Position numbers and translations under genes: made by a program. Below, piece after piece: positions 44,238-52,446 of a DNA stretch of 64,000 nucleotides. The stretch lies in NCBI RefSeq assembly GCF_003003035.1, contig NZ_PVTS01000021.1, positions 16,600 through 80,599 of the forward strand, in the 5' to 3' direction. The DNA comes from Marinilabilia salmonicolor (GTDB taxonomy: Bacteria; Bacteroidota; Bacteroidia; Bacteroidales; Marinilabiliaceae). Within the stretch, counting starts at the first letter, position 1, and each line of letters opens with the position of its first letter. The notes under the pieces were generated by a model, which was given only the letters and a program-made list of their open reading frames with translations, was not told where the DNA came from and ran no database searches.

Positions 44238-45299
44238 CTAAATTATCACCATAGTCGCGCCATAACCATATTCCCGGAAAGATGCATCCTGGAAATTATG
44301 CGCTTTATACCTTGTATTCAGCAGACGCCTTACCTCATGCTTAAGGGTTCCATTGCCCAAACCATGGATAAAGACAATCTTCTGACCTTTCTTCTTCTGA
44401 TTTTCCTCCATCACTTCTTTAAAGCGATCGGTCTGTAGCTTTAACATATCGGCATTGGAAAGTCCACGAGTGTCATCCAGTAACTCATGGATATGTAAAT
44501 CAACTTCAATGATATCGGGATTACTTTTCTTTGCTGTTTTGGGAGTTGAAGACTTCAGCTCCCCTTTTTCACGGAGAACTTTGCGCGTTTCCTGTTTAGT
44601 GAGGTTTTCCATCTGACGCTCCAGTTCATTTTTTATGACCGGTAACAACACAGCTCGATCATAGAAAAAGTCATTATTCTTAAAAGCATGGTCTTTGAAA
44701 AACTTGTGTGCTTTAATCTTCATCACTTCGTTTACCGGATCAAAAAGTGCAAATGGCTTGTCCTTTCGGTAAAGCACTACTTGCACATGCCAGGAAACAT
44801 CCAGTTTGGAAGCATCCAGTTGATCAAGCGACTCCTTGGTATTAGGTTGGATCCGACCATTGTATAACTCCCGGGCCAGTCCGTCCTCTCCCATCTCCAC
44901 AATCAGAAAAAGACAATAGAAGTTACTGTCATTGACCAAATGAAAGTCCACCATCTGTTTATCGCCCTGATGTCCTCCATCAAGAAAGGCCATATAAAAC
45001 CGTGGATTTCTGTCATCGTGTCTTTCGTCCGTTTCGGCAACATCATCCTCCTCCATTTCCGGTTCTTCCTGCGGCGCTGATAGTTGTTCTACAGGTTGTC
45101 CCCCCTTGCTGGAAGAAGAGGTCTGGGGAGCCGTTTCACCTCTTTCTATTACTACAATCTCATTGGCCGGCATGGGAACTTCAAAACCAATCTCATCTTC
45201 CACGTAAACAATTTTCCCTTCTACCCGGGTGACCAGTCCGCCTCCCACATCGTTCAAAAATCTCACTTTGTCTCCGGGTCTTATGTCTGTGTTTTTCAT
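44238..45299 (-). CDS. DUF2027 and Smr domain protein
   Basis: 353 residues. The N terminus (IRPGDKVRFLNDVGGGLVTRVEGKIVYVEDEIGFEVPMPANEIVVI) is the small beta-barrel seen in Bacteroidota DUF2027 proteins; a DUF2027 middle (RFYMAFLDGGHQGDKQ ... HVQVVLYRKD) follows an acidic linker; the C-terminal ~85 residues are a Smr domain (IIEVDLHIHELL and VFIHGLGNGTLKHEVRRLL). Smr domains are nuclease-like and are shared with MutS2, where they act in rescue of collided ribosomes or DNA cleavage. The promoter -7 TACCTTTGC (45317-45325) is overlapped by the palindrome at 45323. Confidence 0.85.
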   Translation of the reverse strand: MKNTDIRPGDKVRFLNDVGGGLVTRVEGKIVYVEDEIGFEVPMPANEIVVIERGETAPQTSSSSKGGQPVEQLSAPQEEPEMEEDDVAETDERHDDRNPRFYMAFLDGGHQGDKQMVDFHLVNDSNFYCLFLIVEMGEDGLARELYNGRIQPNTKESLDQLDASKLDVSWHVQVVLYRKDKPFALFDPVNEVMKIKAHKFFKDHAFKNNDFFYDRAVLLPVIKNELERQMENLTKQETRKVLREKGELKSSTPKTAKKSNPDIIEVDLHIHELLDDTRGLSNADMLKLQTDRFKEVMEENQKKKGQKIVFIHGLGNGTLKHEVRRLLNTRYKAHNFQDASFREYGYGATMVII

Positions 45300-45316
45300 A
45301 GTTTGTAAGCTTTAGG

Positions 45317-45350
45317 GCAAAGGTAAAGGAAATTCGTGAATTTCCTTTAC
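45317..45350 (-). promoter_or_regulatory. Promoter of Smr gene with 28-bp palindromic operator candidate
   Basis: Minus-strand -7 element TACCTTTGC (45317-45325) overlaps a perfect palindrome at 45323-45350: arms GTAAAGGAAATTC and GAATTTCCTTTAC around GT. The palindrome also starts 2 bases after the RAYT stop codon. A nearly identical palindrome (24 of 28 positions) sits at the queA promoter (46190-46217). It may be a shared operator, or a REP-type site bound by the RAYT protein, or a terminator for the RAYT gene. Confidence 0.65.
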
Positions 45351-45351
45351 G

Positions 45352-45975
45352 CTATGCCCTATCATAAAAGGTATCTTGTTTCCAGTTCTTTGGATTGTTG
45401 ATGATGTAGTTTTTTATATTAATGTAAGATGCCCTGCGACGGATAACGTGATCGTGATAATCATGTTGCCAGTTTTTTGTCCCGGGCGTTTTGCGAAGAA
45501 TATTAATATCCTTAGACGTTTTCATTTGTAGTTTTCCCATAAGCTTTGGAATGATCATTCGTCTGCGAAGTTTACAATATTCCTCTACCTCCTTTTTGGT
45601 GGGTTGATATTTAGGCTTATTCCACCACTTATGAGAAAAATAAAACTCGTGGTTTTTCTGCATATTGTAATCATCCACTTCTGATATACCATTATAAAAG
45701 CCATATTCCTTCAATATGATTAACAAATGAAAATGATTAGGAATAACGACCCACTCATCCAAAATAATGCGTGGATGATGCTCCGGTATCTTCAAGACCT
45801 CTTTTTTCACAATTTCACCATATTCAGAGTAAACCATTTTTTGGTTGGCTACATGCCCCAATATCCAATGATGATCCTGGATATTATTGGTAATAAAGTA
45901 TTGTCCCGGAGCAGAATAATTTAATATCCGCATACGGTTACCCTCAATGCGATACTTGTTTCGAAACTTTGTCAT
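45352..45975 (-). CDS. REP-associated tyrosine transposase-like protein (RAYT, Y1-type)
   Basis: 207 residues. HUH-Y1 core: the divalent-metal motif in VVIPNHFHLLIIL (His-Phe-His) and the catalytic Tyr region HDHVIRRRASYINIKNYIINNPKNW, which is typical of RAYT rather than IS200/IS605 proteins. Such single-copy proteins nick palindromic REP sequences and are domesticated or spread short repeats. No transposon ends or second gene are present. Perfect 28-bp palindromes lie on both sides (45323-45350 and 46190-46217), the right layout for cognate sites. A start at residue 15 (MRILNYS) is possible; upstream promoter not found. Confidence 0.88.
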   Translation of the reverse strand: MTKFRNKYRIEGNRMRILNYSAPGQYFITNNIQDHHWILGHVANQKMVYSEYGEIVKKEVLKIPEHHPRIILDEWVVIPNHFHLLIILKEYGFYNGISEVDDYNMQKNHEFYFSHKWWNKPKYQPTKKEVEEYCKLRRRMIIPKLMGKLQMKTSKDINILRKTPGTKNWQHDYHDHVIRRRASYINIKNYIINNPKNWKQDTFYDRA

Positions 45976-46116
45976 AAGGTTTGGGTTTCAAGGTTACTTG
46001 CTGAATGACAAATAAATATACTAGTTTCCTGACGTTTTTTCAACTACTTTTGTTTTTCGACAACAGTAAACCCACTGAAAACATGTTTTAAGACAAAGAA
46101 AGAGTTAAAACCAGAA

Positions 46117-46192
46117 AGCAACTTACACAACAGGGAGCAACTTGCACTTTAGAAAGAAACTTACACTATGGAAAGCAACTTGCCCGTCCGTA
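46117..46192. repeat. Four 19-bp direct repeats upstream of queA
   Basis: The core AG(C/A)AACTT(A/G)C(A/C)C starts at 46117, 46136, 46155 and 46174, exactly 19 bases apart. The last unit runs into the palindrome at 46190-46217, directly before the queA promoter. Regular spacing near two helical turns is unusual for chance. Confidence 0.7.
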
Positions 46193-46222
46193 TAGAAAAT
46201 TCATGAATTTTCTATACTTTGG
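46190..46222 (+). promoter_or_regulatory. queA promoter with 28-bp palindromic operator candidate
   Basis: Perfect palindrome GTATAGAAAATTC-AT-GAATTTTCTATAC at 46190-46217, 42 bases before the queA ATG. Its right end TATAC runs directly into TTTGGC, a near -7 element (TAnTTTG spacing, one base short of consensus). The site is the partner of 45323-45350 and stands in the same relation to its promoter. Confidence 0.6.
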
Positions 46223-46258
46223 CGCAAAAAAAAGAGAACAACCACACAAACAGTAAAA

Positions 46259-47455
46259 ATGCACATTTCTATAGACCAGTACACGTACAACCTTCCGACC
46301 GAAAAAATAGCCAAATACCCGCTTACAGAGAGGGACCAGTCCAAACTACTACTTTTCAGCGATGGCTCCATAGACAATAAGACCTTCAGTGACCTCCCGA
46401 ACCTCATTCCTGCAGATGCTATGCTGCTTTTCAATAACACCAAGGTAATCAGAGCCCGTCTTCCTTTTCGAAAAGCAACAGGAGCACGCATAGAAATATT
46501 TTGTCTGGAGCCTGCCTCCCCAACCGATGTAGCCATTGCTTTTGAACAAACACAAGAGGTAACATGGAACTGCATGGTGGGCAACCTCAAAAAATGGAAA
46601 GAGGGTGCTTTGGAAATGGAAGTAGATACCGGTAAAACACCTGTGGTGGTTAAAGCAGAAAAAGTTTCCAAAACAAACGACGGCTTCGTAATTCGATTTC
46701 GCTGGGAAAATCCGGAATACACTTTTTCGGAACTGATGGAAGCCATGGGCAAAACACCAATCCCTCCCTATCTGGAACGTGAATCTGAGGAACTCGACAC
46801 CGAGCGCTACCAGACAGTTTACTCACGGGAACAGGGATCAGTGGCTGCTCCCACAGCAGGTTTACATTTCACCCCGGAGGTAATGAACAGTCTTAAAAAC
46901 AAAGGCGTTTTACTCACCAACCTGACGCTTCATGTGGGTGCCGGGACTTTTCGGCCGGTAAAAAGTGAAACCATAGCCGACCATAAAATGCACACGGAGC
47001 ACTTCAGGGTGCCACTGGAAACCCTAAAGCAACTAAAGAACCATACGGGGCCTAAAGTTGCCGTAGGCACTACAACTCTTAGAACACTGGAATCGCTATA
47101 CTGGGCCGGAGTACTGGCACACCGGGGAAAAGCATTTCACCACATAGAACAATGGACACCTTATAATAATGAAGGAATGATTTCCTTTGAAGACGCCATC
47201 TCTCATTTAATCGAAGCCACGGAAAAAGAGGGAAAATCACACTTTGAGGGATCAACAGCCATCATCATTGTTCCTGGTTATGAAGTCCGGTCAATTAAGG
47301 GATTGGTTACCAATTTCCACCAACCGGGCAGCACCCTGCTCCTTTTGGTTGCAGCTATCGTCGGAGAGAACTGGAAAAAGATTTACGACCACGCGCTCAA
47401 AAACGATTATCGATTTCTGAGCTATGGGGATTCCTCCTTATTATGGAAAGCGTAA
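46259..47455 (+). CDS. queA: S-adenosylmethionine:tRNA ribosyltransferase-isomerase
   Basis: 398 residues, somewhat longer than enterobacterial QueA but usual in this phylum. Motifs: IAKYPLTERDQSKLLLFS near the N terminus, AMLLFNNTKVIRARL, AAPTAGLHFTPEV, TLHVGAGTFRPV and NFHQPGSTLLLLVAA. It transfers and isomerises the ribosyl group of SAM to 7-aminomethyl-deazaguanine in tRNA, the second-last step of queuosine synthesis. No other queuosine gene is near. A MITE-like palindrome starts 41 bases after its stop. Confidence 0.95.
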   Translation: MHISIDQYTYNLPTEKIAKYPLTERDQSKLLLFSDGSIDNKTFSDLPNLIPADAMLLFNNTKVIRARLPFRKATGARIEIFCLEPASPTDVAIAFEQTQEVTWNCMVGNLKKWKEGALEMEVDTGKTPVVVKAEKVSKTNDGFVIRFRWENPEYTFSELMEAMGKTPIPPYLERESEELDTERYQTVYSREQGSVAAPTAGLHFTPEVMNSLKNKGVLLTNLTLHVGAGTFRPVKSETIADHKMHTEHFRVPLETLKQLKNHTGPKVAVGTTTLRTLESLYWAGVLAHRGKAFHHIEQWTPYNNEGMISFEDAISHLIEATEKEGKSHFEGSTAIIIVPGYEVRSIKGLVTNFHQPGSTLLLLVAAIVGENWKKIYDHALKNDYRFLSYGDSSLLWKA

Positions 47456-47496
47456 CTTTTTCCTGGCACAAATAGTAAATTAGTCAGTAGTAATTA

Positions 47497-47659
47497 GTTT
47501 CTGTCCATAAAGCACCACTTACGTCGTTACGCTTGCCGCCAAAATATTCATTTACGATTAACAAACTCCGTTTTTGGCGGCTTCGCAAGCCTCGCAAATG
47601 GCACTTTCTGACCAAAAACAGCCATAAGACCCAAATTGGCTTAGTTTATGGACATAAAA
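47497..47659. mobile_element. MITE-like nested palindrome, copy 3
   Basis: 163 bases very similar to copy 2 (GTTTCTGTCCATAAAGC, CGTTACGCTTGCCGCCAAAAT, TTTTTGGCGG, GGCACTTTCTGACC are shared). Outer inverted repeat TGTCCATAAA with TTTATGGACA; inner nested hairpin. The flanks AGTAATTA (47489-47496) and ACTAATTA (47660-47667) match at 7 of 8 positions, a probable decayed target duplication. It follows the queA stop by 41 bases. Confidence 0.8.
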
Positions 47660-47667
47660 ACTAATTA

Positions 47668-47855
47668 ACCTGTTGCAGATTGCGGAATTTCAAGCATTGA
47701 TAAAACCAGTTATATTTCATCTTCTTGAACTGCAGGGAGATTTAGAAAATATTAATGAACTCCCCAAAGGTTCAATTTTCAACCACAAAAGACATGGAGA
47801 AACACAGAGAAAATAAATAAAATGCAACTCTGTGTCCCTCTGTGCTCTCTGTTGT
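47668..47855. repeat. Intergenic region with CACAGAG-type inverted repeat
   Basis: From 47780 to 47857 the arms AACCACAAAAGACATGG..ACACAGAG and CTCTGTGTCCCTCTGTG..TGTT are imperfect complements, a familiar dispersed repeat type. Left of it (47670-47815) a ~50-codon plus-strand frame without a start (…EFQALIKPVIFHLLELQGDLENINELP…) might be the decayed end of a gene; I do not recognise it. Confidence 0.4.
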
Positions 47856-48062
47856 TCACCCCCTTTCTTCTCGCTTCTTTAATTCATCCTCCAGAATGGC
47901 TTCCACATCGGCAGCACAAGAACCGCAAATGGTAGCCGCATCAGTTTCATCCTGTACCTGTTCAAAAGTTTTTAGCTGTTTGTCTCTGATAACTTTCACT
48001 ATATCCGCCTTGGTCAATTGCATATGACGGCAAACAATATCGTTGTCTTCAAAATCTGTCAT
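47856..48062 (-). CDS. BFD-like [2Fe-2S]-binding domain protein
   Basis: 68 residues from ATG at 48062; a longer upstream frame exists but the domain begins here. It resembles BFD (bacterioferritin-associated ferredoxin)-like domains: an N-terminal ligand pair, a helical pair, and C-terminal ICGSC. The usual CxC...CxxC is here Cys11-Arg-His13 ... Cys46-Gly-Ser-Cys49, so one cysteine is replaced by histidine. Such proteins pass electrons in iron release or act as small redox or scaffold partners. It stands alone between queA and moxR, in reverse orientation to both. The last codons touch the inverted repeat on the left. Confidence 0.75.
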   Translation of the reverse strand: MTDFEDNDIVCRHMQLTKADIVKVIRDKQLKTFEQVQDETDAATICGSCAADVEAILEDELKKREERG

Positions 48063-48425
48063 AACATTATGGTTTTTATTTTGCAGAGTAACATAAAACC
48101 GGGGGATGTGGTTTATTATGAAAGGCAATAAAATTAGTTGGCTTTGGTTCGTAAACCACAACAAATTCTTGCATCCACAAAACAACCACAACTCAATACA
48201 CTTACAGTCAGGAAACTAACACCGTCAGCTCCACTGTGTTTATCACCAGGTATAGTTACGAGCATCTAAACCAAACCAGGGTTTAAACCTTTTTTTATCA
48301 TCAAGGCCTTTTCTTGGAACAATTTTTGATAATTTAGCGGGTGATAAAAAATCACATCTCTGCTGTAAAAATGGCAGTACGATTGTTAACAAAGTAATCA
48401 AAAAAATATAAAACCAGTAAGTCTC
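48063..48425. other. Divergent intergenic region between BFD-like gene and moxR
   Basis: About 360 bases that must hold the promoters of the leftward BFD-like gene and of the rightward moxR-bat operon. I see no RNA gene, repeat or clear operator. A short leftward frame (48243-48434) overlaps the moxR start and lacks support. Confidence 0.5.
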
Positions 48426-49421
48426 ATGGATCAAACAGTTGACATCAAAGAGCTGAATGAACGAATCAAGCAGGAAAGTTCGTTCGTAGATTTGCTAACC
48501 ATTGAAATGAACAAAGTAATAGTAGGCCAGAAGCATCTCATTGAGAGTTTGCTAATTGGCCTTCTTTCTGACGGACACATATTGCTGGAAGGTGTTCCCG
48601 GCCTTGCAAAAACGCTGGCCATCACCACCCTGTCTAAAGCGGTAAGTGCAGAGTTCAGTCGGATTCAGTTTACCCCCGACCTTTTGCCGGCCGACTTATT
48701 GGGTACAATGATTTACAGTCAGAAAAATGAAGAATTTGTGGTCAAAAAAGGCCCCATCTTTACCAATTTCGTATTGGCTGATGAAATTAACCGCGCACCG
48801 GCTAAGGTTCAAAGTGCACTACTCGAATCGATGCAGGAACGTCAGGTAACTATAGGTGATCATACCTATCCGCTTCCCAAACCGTTTTTGGTTATGGCCA
48901 CTCAAAACCCCATCGAACAAGAAGGAACCTATCCCCTCCCGGAAGCCCAGGTTGACCGTTTTATGCTGAAAGTAGTTCTTGACTATCCGCAAAAAACGGA
49001 GGAGCAGATGATTATCCGTCACAATCTGGCACAGAAATTCCCTGAAGCCAACAGCATCATCAAACCGGAAGATATTCTTCGGGCACGCGAGGTGGTCAAA
49101 GATGTCTATATGGATGAAAAAATCGAGAAATATATTGTGGATATTGTTTTTGCCACCCGTTTCCCGGAACAATATGAGCTGGAAAAATTCAAAGACATGA
49201 TCAGCTACGGAGGATCGCCACGTGCCAGCATCAGTTTGTCTATTGCAGCAAAAGCCTATGCCTTTATCAAGCGGCGTGGCTACGTCATTCCCGAGGATGT
49301 CCGCGCCGTATGTCACGACGTTCTTCGTCACCGCATCGGGTTATCCTACGAAGCCGAAGCCAACGATGTTACATCAGAAGAGATTATCAGTGAAATATTG
49401 AATACAGTTGAAGTACCCTAA
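48426..49421 (+). CDS. moxR: MoxR-family AAA+ ATPase
   Basis: 331 residues. Walker A GVPGLAKT (56-63), Walker B VLADEINRAPAK with Asp-Glu at 119-120, sensor 1 ATQNPIEQEGTYPLPEAQVDRFM, and the C-terminal lid (GGSPRASISLSIAAKAYAF). MoxR ATPases act as chaperones for VWA-domain proteins. It opens the moxR - DUF58 - DUF4381-like - batA - batB - batC - batD - batE run, the aerotolerance locus of Bacteroidota, where Bat proteins are thought to form an envelope complex. Confidence 0.93.
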   Translation: MDQTVDIKELNERIKQESSFVDLLTIEMNKVIVGQKHLIESLLIGLLSDGHILLEGVPGLAKTLAITTLSKAVSAEFSRIQFTPDLLPADLLGTMIYSQKNEEFVVKKGPIFTNFVLADEINRAPAKVQSALLESMQERQVTIGDHTYPLPKPFLVMATQNPIEQEGTYPLPEAQVDRFMLKVVLDYPQKTEEQMIIRHNLAQKFPEANSIIKPEDILRAREVVKDVYMDEKIEKYIVDIVFATRFPEQYELEKFKDMISYGGSPRASISLSIAAKAYAFIKRRGYVIPEDVRAVCHDVLRHRIGLSYEAEANDVTSEEIISEILNTVEVP

Positions 49422-49429
49422 ACAATGAG

Positions 49430-49547
49430 CAATTATCATTGACCAATATCAATAATTGGTCATTGATTACTGATAATTGGGAACTGGTAATTGATAGTTG
49501 GTAATTGACAACTGACAACTGGTAATTGGTAACTGATAATTGAAACC
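49430..49547. repeat. Degenerate short tandem repeats (AATTGGTAACTG type)
   Basis: The 125-base gap between moxR and the DUF58 gene is almost entirely repeats of (A/G)(A/C)TGGTAATTGA-like units (GGTAATTGATAGTTGG, GACAACTGACAACTGG, GGTAACTGATAATTG). Such 'AATTGGTAACTG' filler is frequent between genes in this phylum. It lies inside an operon. Confidence 0.7.
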
Positions 49548-50417
49548 ATGACAGAAGCAACAGACATACTTAAACGCGTCAGACAAATTGAAATAAAGAC
49601 CCGTGGTTTGTCCAGCAATATTTTTGCAGGAGAATACCATTCAGCCTTCAAAGGCAGGGGGATGACTTTCAGCGAGGTGCGTGAATATCAGTATGGCGAC
49701 GATATCCGAAATATTGACTGGAATGTTACCGCCCGCTTCAATCATCCATACATAAAAGTATTTGAAGAAGAGCGTGAACTCACAGTAATGCTGATGATTG
49801 ACGTTTCCGGATCGCGCGAATTTGGTACAACCAGCCGTTTCAAGAAAAATGTAATTACAGAAATGGCTGCGGTGCTGGCATTCTCCGCCATTCAGAACAA
49901 CGACAAAATCGGTGTCATTTTCTTTTCAGATCGAATAGAAAAGTTCATTCCCCCAAAGAAAGGAAGAAAGCATATTTTATACATCATCCGTGAGTTGATC
50001 AGTTTTACACCGGAGCATCGAAAAACCAACCTATCAGAGGCTTTGCGATATCTGACCAATGCCATTAAAAAACGATGTACCACGTTCGTCATTTCCGACT
50101 TTATGGACGAAGGTTTTGAAGATGCCCTCAAGATTGCCAATCAAAAACATGATGTGGTTGCACTACGAGTTTTTGATCCACGGGAGGCTGAAATGCCTGA
50201 TGTCGGTTTTGTAAAACTAAAAGATGCTGAGACAGGTGAATATTATTGGGCAAACACTTCCAGCCGCAGAACCAGAGAGGCGTATATGACCTGGTGGAAA
50301 GAGAATGAAGAATCTCTGCGGAATGCATTTTCCAAAAGCGGTGTGGACAACGTGGCCGTACCAACCAACGAGGACTATGTTAAAGCACTCATTTCACTCT
50401 TTAAAAAACGAGCATAA
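49548..50417 (+). CDS. DUF58 domain protein
   Basis: 289 residues. DUF58 core: AFKGRGMTFSEVREYQYGDDIRNIDWNVTARFNHPYIKVFEEERELTVMLM, shortened family motif YQYGDDIRNIDWN, then a VWA-like fold with MIDVSGSREFG (DxSxS), ALRYLTNAIKKRCTTFVISDF. DUF58 proteins always travel with MoxR in this locus and are probable MoxR clients. It is cytoplasmic. The next gene starts one base after its stop, so translation is coupled. Confidence 0.9.
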   Translation: MTEATDILKRVRQIEIKTRGLSSNIFAGEYHSAFKGRGMTFSEVREYQYGDDIRNIDWNVTARFNHPYIKVFEEERELTVMLMIDVSGSREFGTTSRFKKNVITEMAAVLAFSAIQNNDKIGVIFFSDRIEKFIPPKKGRKHILYIIRELISFTPEHRKTNLSEALRYLTNAIKKRCTTFVISDFMDEGFEDALKIANQKHDVVALRVFDPREAEMPDVGFVKLKDAETGEYYWANTSSRRTREAYMTWWKENEESLRNAFSKSGVDNVAVPTNEDYVKALISLFKKRA

Positions 50418-50418
50418 A

Positions 50419-51441
50419 ATGGGCAAAATACCATTTTTAAATAAGAACAGTTTTCTGATTATTTCAACCTTAATTCTGAGTATCTCATTTTCACAAAAGA
50501 TGACGGCTCAGGATTTCTCGGTAAATGCGACCCCCGATTCCACGTTGATGGTCATCGGGGGACAGATGGATATGACACTGGAAGTTTCTCAAGCCAAAGA
50601 CTTAACAGTTATTTTTCCTCAATTTACCGATACCATTACCAAAAACATAGAAATAGTTGACCGAACAACACCGGACACAACCATCATAGATGACAATCGT
50701 ATTTTGGTAAAGCAGGTGCTAAGAATTACCTCTTTCGACAGTGGTTTGCATTATATTCCTCCTATGGAGTTCGAACTGGCATCAGCCAACCTGGAAGCAA
50801 AAAAGAAAACACGCTCCATTGGTCTGATGGTTGTTAACCCTTTTGAAGAAGTTGATCCCGAAAAAGGCATCACAGACATCAAAGCCCCCATTGAGGCACC
50901 ATTTCATTTATCAGAACTGTACCGCTTTCTGCCATGGATTTTGGGAGGGTTACTATTGATCTTACTGATTGCAGCAGGAATCTGGTTTTATGTGAAGCGG
51001 CGCAATCCTCTGAAAGCATTTATCAGCGACAAGCCCAAAGAACCGGCCCACGTCATCGCACTGAGAGAACTGGAGCATATTAAGCATGAAAAACTGTGGC
51101 AAAAGGGAGAAGTAAAAGCATTTCACTCGGAATTGACGGATGTATTGCGAAATTACATAGAGGACAGATATGGCATTCCTGCACCGGAATTGATTACATC
51201 AGAAATACTGACTTTCTTAAAATCGGTGGATTTGCCGGATGACAATGTACTTGCAAAAATCCGACAAGTTCTGGAGCAAGCAGATTTAGTGAAGTTTGCA
51301 AAGATGGAACCTCTGCCCAACGAAAATGACTTGTCTTTAATGAATGCCTACTTTTTTGTAAATCAGACAAAGTACGAGGAGCCAAAATCTTTGGATGAGC
51401 AGGCACAGGAACAAAATAAATCACAGGAAGTTGAACAATAA
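50419..51441 (+). CDS. DUF4381-like membrane protein of the bat locus
   Basis: 340 residues from ATG 50419, one base after the DUF58 stop; a longer frame from 50305 would overlap DUF58 and its first 38 residues have no signal character. A signal peptide or N-terminal anchor (FLIISTLILSISF), a periplasmic beta-rich part (about 35-165), one clear membrane helix (LPWILGGLLLILLIAAGIWFYV, about 173-193), and a cytoplasmic helical tail (PAHVIALRELEHIKHEKLWQKG ... RNYIEDRYGIPAPELITSEI) that matches the DUF4381 region. The position between DUF58 and BatA is fixed in the phylum. Exact function unknown. Confidence 0.8.
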   Translation: MGKIPFLNKNSFLIISTLILSISFSQKMTAQDFSVNATPDSTLMVIGGQMDMTLEVSQAKDLTVIFPQFTDTITKNIEIVDRTTPDTTIIDDNRILVKQVLRITSFDSGLHYIPPMEFELASANLEAKKKTRSIGLMVVNPFEEVDPEKGITDIKAPIEAPFHLSELYRFLPWILGGLLLILLIAAGIWFYVKRRNPLKAFISDKPKEPAHVIALRELEHIKHEKLWQKGEVKAFHSELTDVLRNYIEDRYGIPAPELITSEILTFLKSVDLPDDNVLAKIRQVLEQADLVKFAKMEPLPNENDLSLMNAYFFVNQTKYEEPKSLDEQAQEQNKSQEVEQ

Positions 51442-51456
51442 ACCGACACATTCGGT

Positions 51457-52446
51457 ATGAACTATACATTTCTTCATCCATACTTTTTCTATTTGCTTCT
51501 GCTACTGATTCCTTTGACAGGATGGTACATCTGGAAGCAACGTGAATTAAACGCCTCCCTTCAGATCTCTTCTCTGAAGGGATTTAGCAAGATACGCAAA
51601 AGCCGAAAGACCTACCTGCGTCATGTGCCTTTTGGTCTTCGCTGTCTGACCTTTATTTTCCTGACAATTGCATTGGCCAGGCCTCAATCCACAGATAGTC
51701 TGCGCAACGTTACAACCGAAGGTATCGACATTATTGTTTCTTTAGATGTTTCCGGAAGCATGTTGGCAATGGATTTTGAACCCAATCGGCTGGAAGCAGC
51801 CAAAGATGTGGCCACTGATTTCATATCAGGCCGCCCCAACGACAAAATGGGATTGGTTATATTTGCCGCAGAAAGCTTTACGCAATGCCCGCTTACCATA
51901 GACCATGCTGTCCTTACCAACCTGACCAGAGATGTACAAACCGGCATTTTGCAGGACGGAACCGCCATCGGCCTTGGTCTATCGACAGCTGTTAGCCGTA
52001 TCAAAGACAGTGATGCCAAAAGTAAGGTAATAATTCTCCTGACAGATGGGGTTAATAATCGAGGTGAAATCCATCCATTAACCGCCGCAGAGATTGCCAA
52101 AAGTTTCGGAATCAGAGTTTACACCATTGGTGTGGGAAGTCACGGAACAGCCCCTTACCCGGTCAATACTGTTTTTGGACAACAGGTACAGGACATGGAA
52201 GTGAAGATTGACGAAGAAATGCTCCGGGAAATTGCAAATACTACAGGAGGTCAGTATTTCAGGGCTACCGACAAGGAAAAGCTGAGAGCCATATATGAAG
52301 AAATTGATCAGATGGAAAAAACAAAAATAGAAGTCAAAGAATACAGCAAACGCACAGAAGAGTTTATTCCATTTGCTTTGTTGGCTCTGGCATTTTTGTT
52401 GATGGAAATTCTTCTCAGAAATACAATACTGAGGAATCTTCCGTAA
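51457..52446 (+). CDS. batA: BatA: VWA-domain inner-membrane protein
   Basis: 329 residues. N-terminal membrane helices (about 8-25 and 55-75), a von Willebrand A domain (about 90-280) with the complete MIDAS: DVSGSM, conserved Thr region TAIGLGLSTAVSR, and LLTDGVNN. A final membrane helix (FALLALAFLLMEILLR) ends the protein. In Bacteroides fragilis BatA-E are linked to aerotolerance. MoxR probably helps assemble metal-bound VWA complexes. It starts 15 bases after the previous stop. Confidence 0.92.
   Translation: MNYTFLHPYFFYLLLLLIPLTGWYIWKQRELNASLQISSLKGFSKIRKSRKTYLRHVPFGLRCLTFIFLTIALARPQSTDSLRNVTTEGIDIIVSLDVSGSMLAMDFEPNRLEAAKDVATDFISGRPNDKMGLVIFAAESFTQCPLTIDHAVLTNLTRDVQTGILQDGTAIGLGLSTAVSRIKDSDAKSKVIILLTDGVNNRGEIHPLTAAEIAKSFGIRVYTIGVGSHGTAPYPVNTVFGQQVQDMEVKIDEEMLREIANTTGGQYFRATDKEKLRAIYEEIDQMEKTKIEVKEYSKRTEEFIPFALLALAFLLMEILLRNTILRNLP

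Noticed and set aside
47670..47826. Small plus-strand gene between MITE copy 3 and the BFD-like gene
   Set aside because: No start codon in a sensible place and no recognised family; kept only as a possible decayed remnant.
48063..48191. Longer BFD-like protein starting at 48191
   Set aside because: The extra 43 residues are not part of the domain; the ATG at 48062 starts directly before the ligand region.
48243..48434. Leftward 63-residue membrane-like frame upstream of moxR
   Set aside because: It starts inside moxR, has no homologous look and no ribosome-binding context; the region is better explained as a promoter region.
50305..50418. N-terminal extension of the DUF4381-like gene into the DUF58 gene
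   Set aside because: The 38 extra residues are a frame shadow of DUF58; the ATG at 50419 follows the DUF58 stop by one base and opens a signal-like segment.
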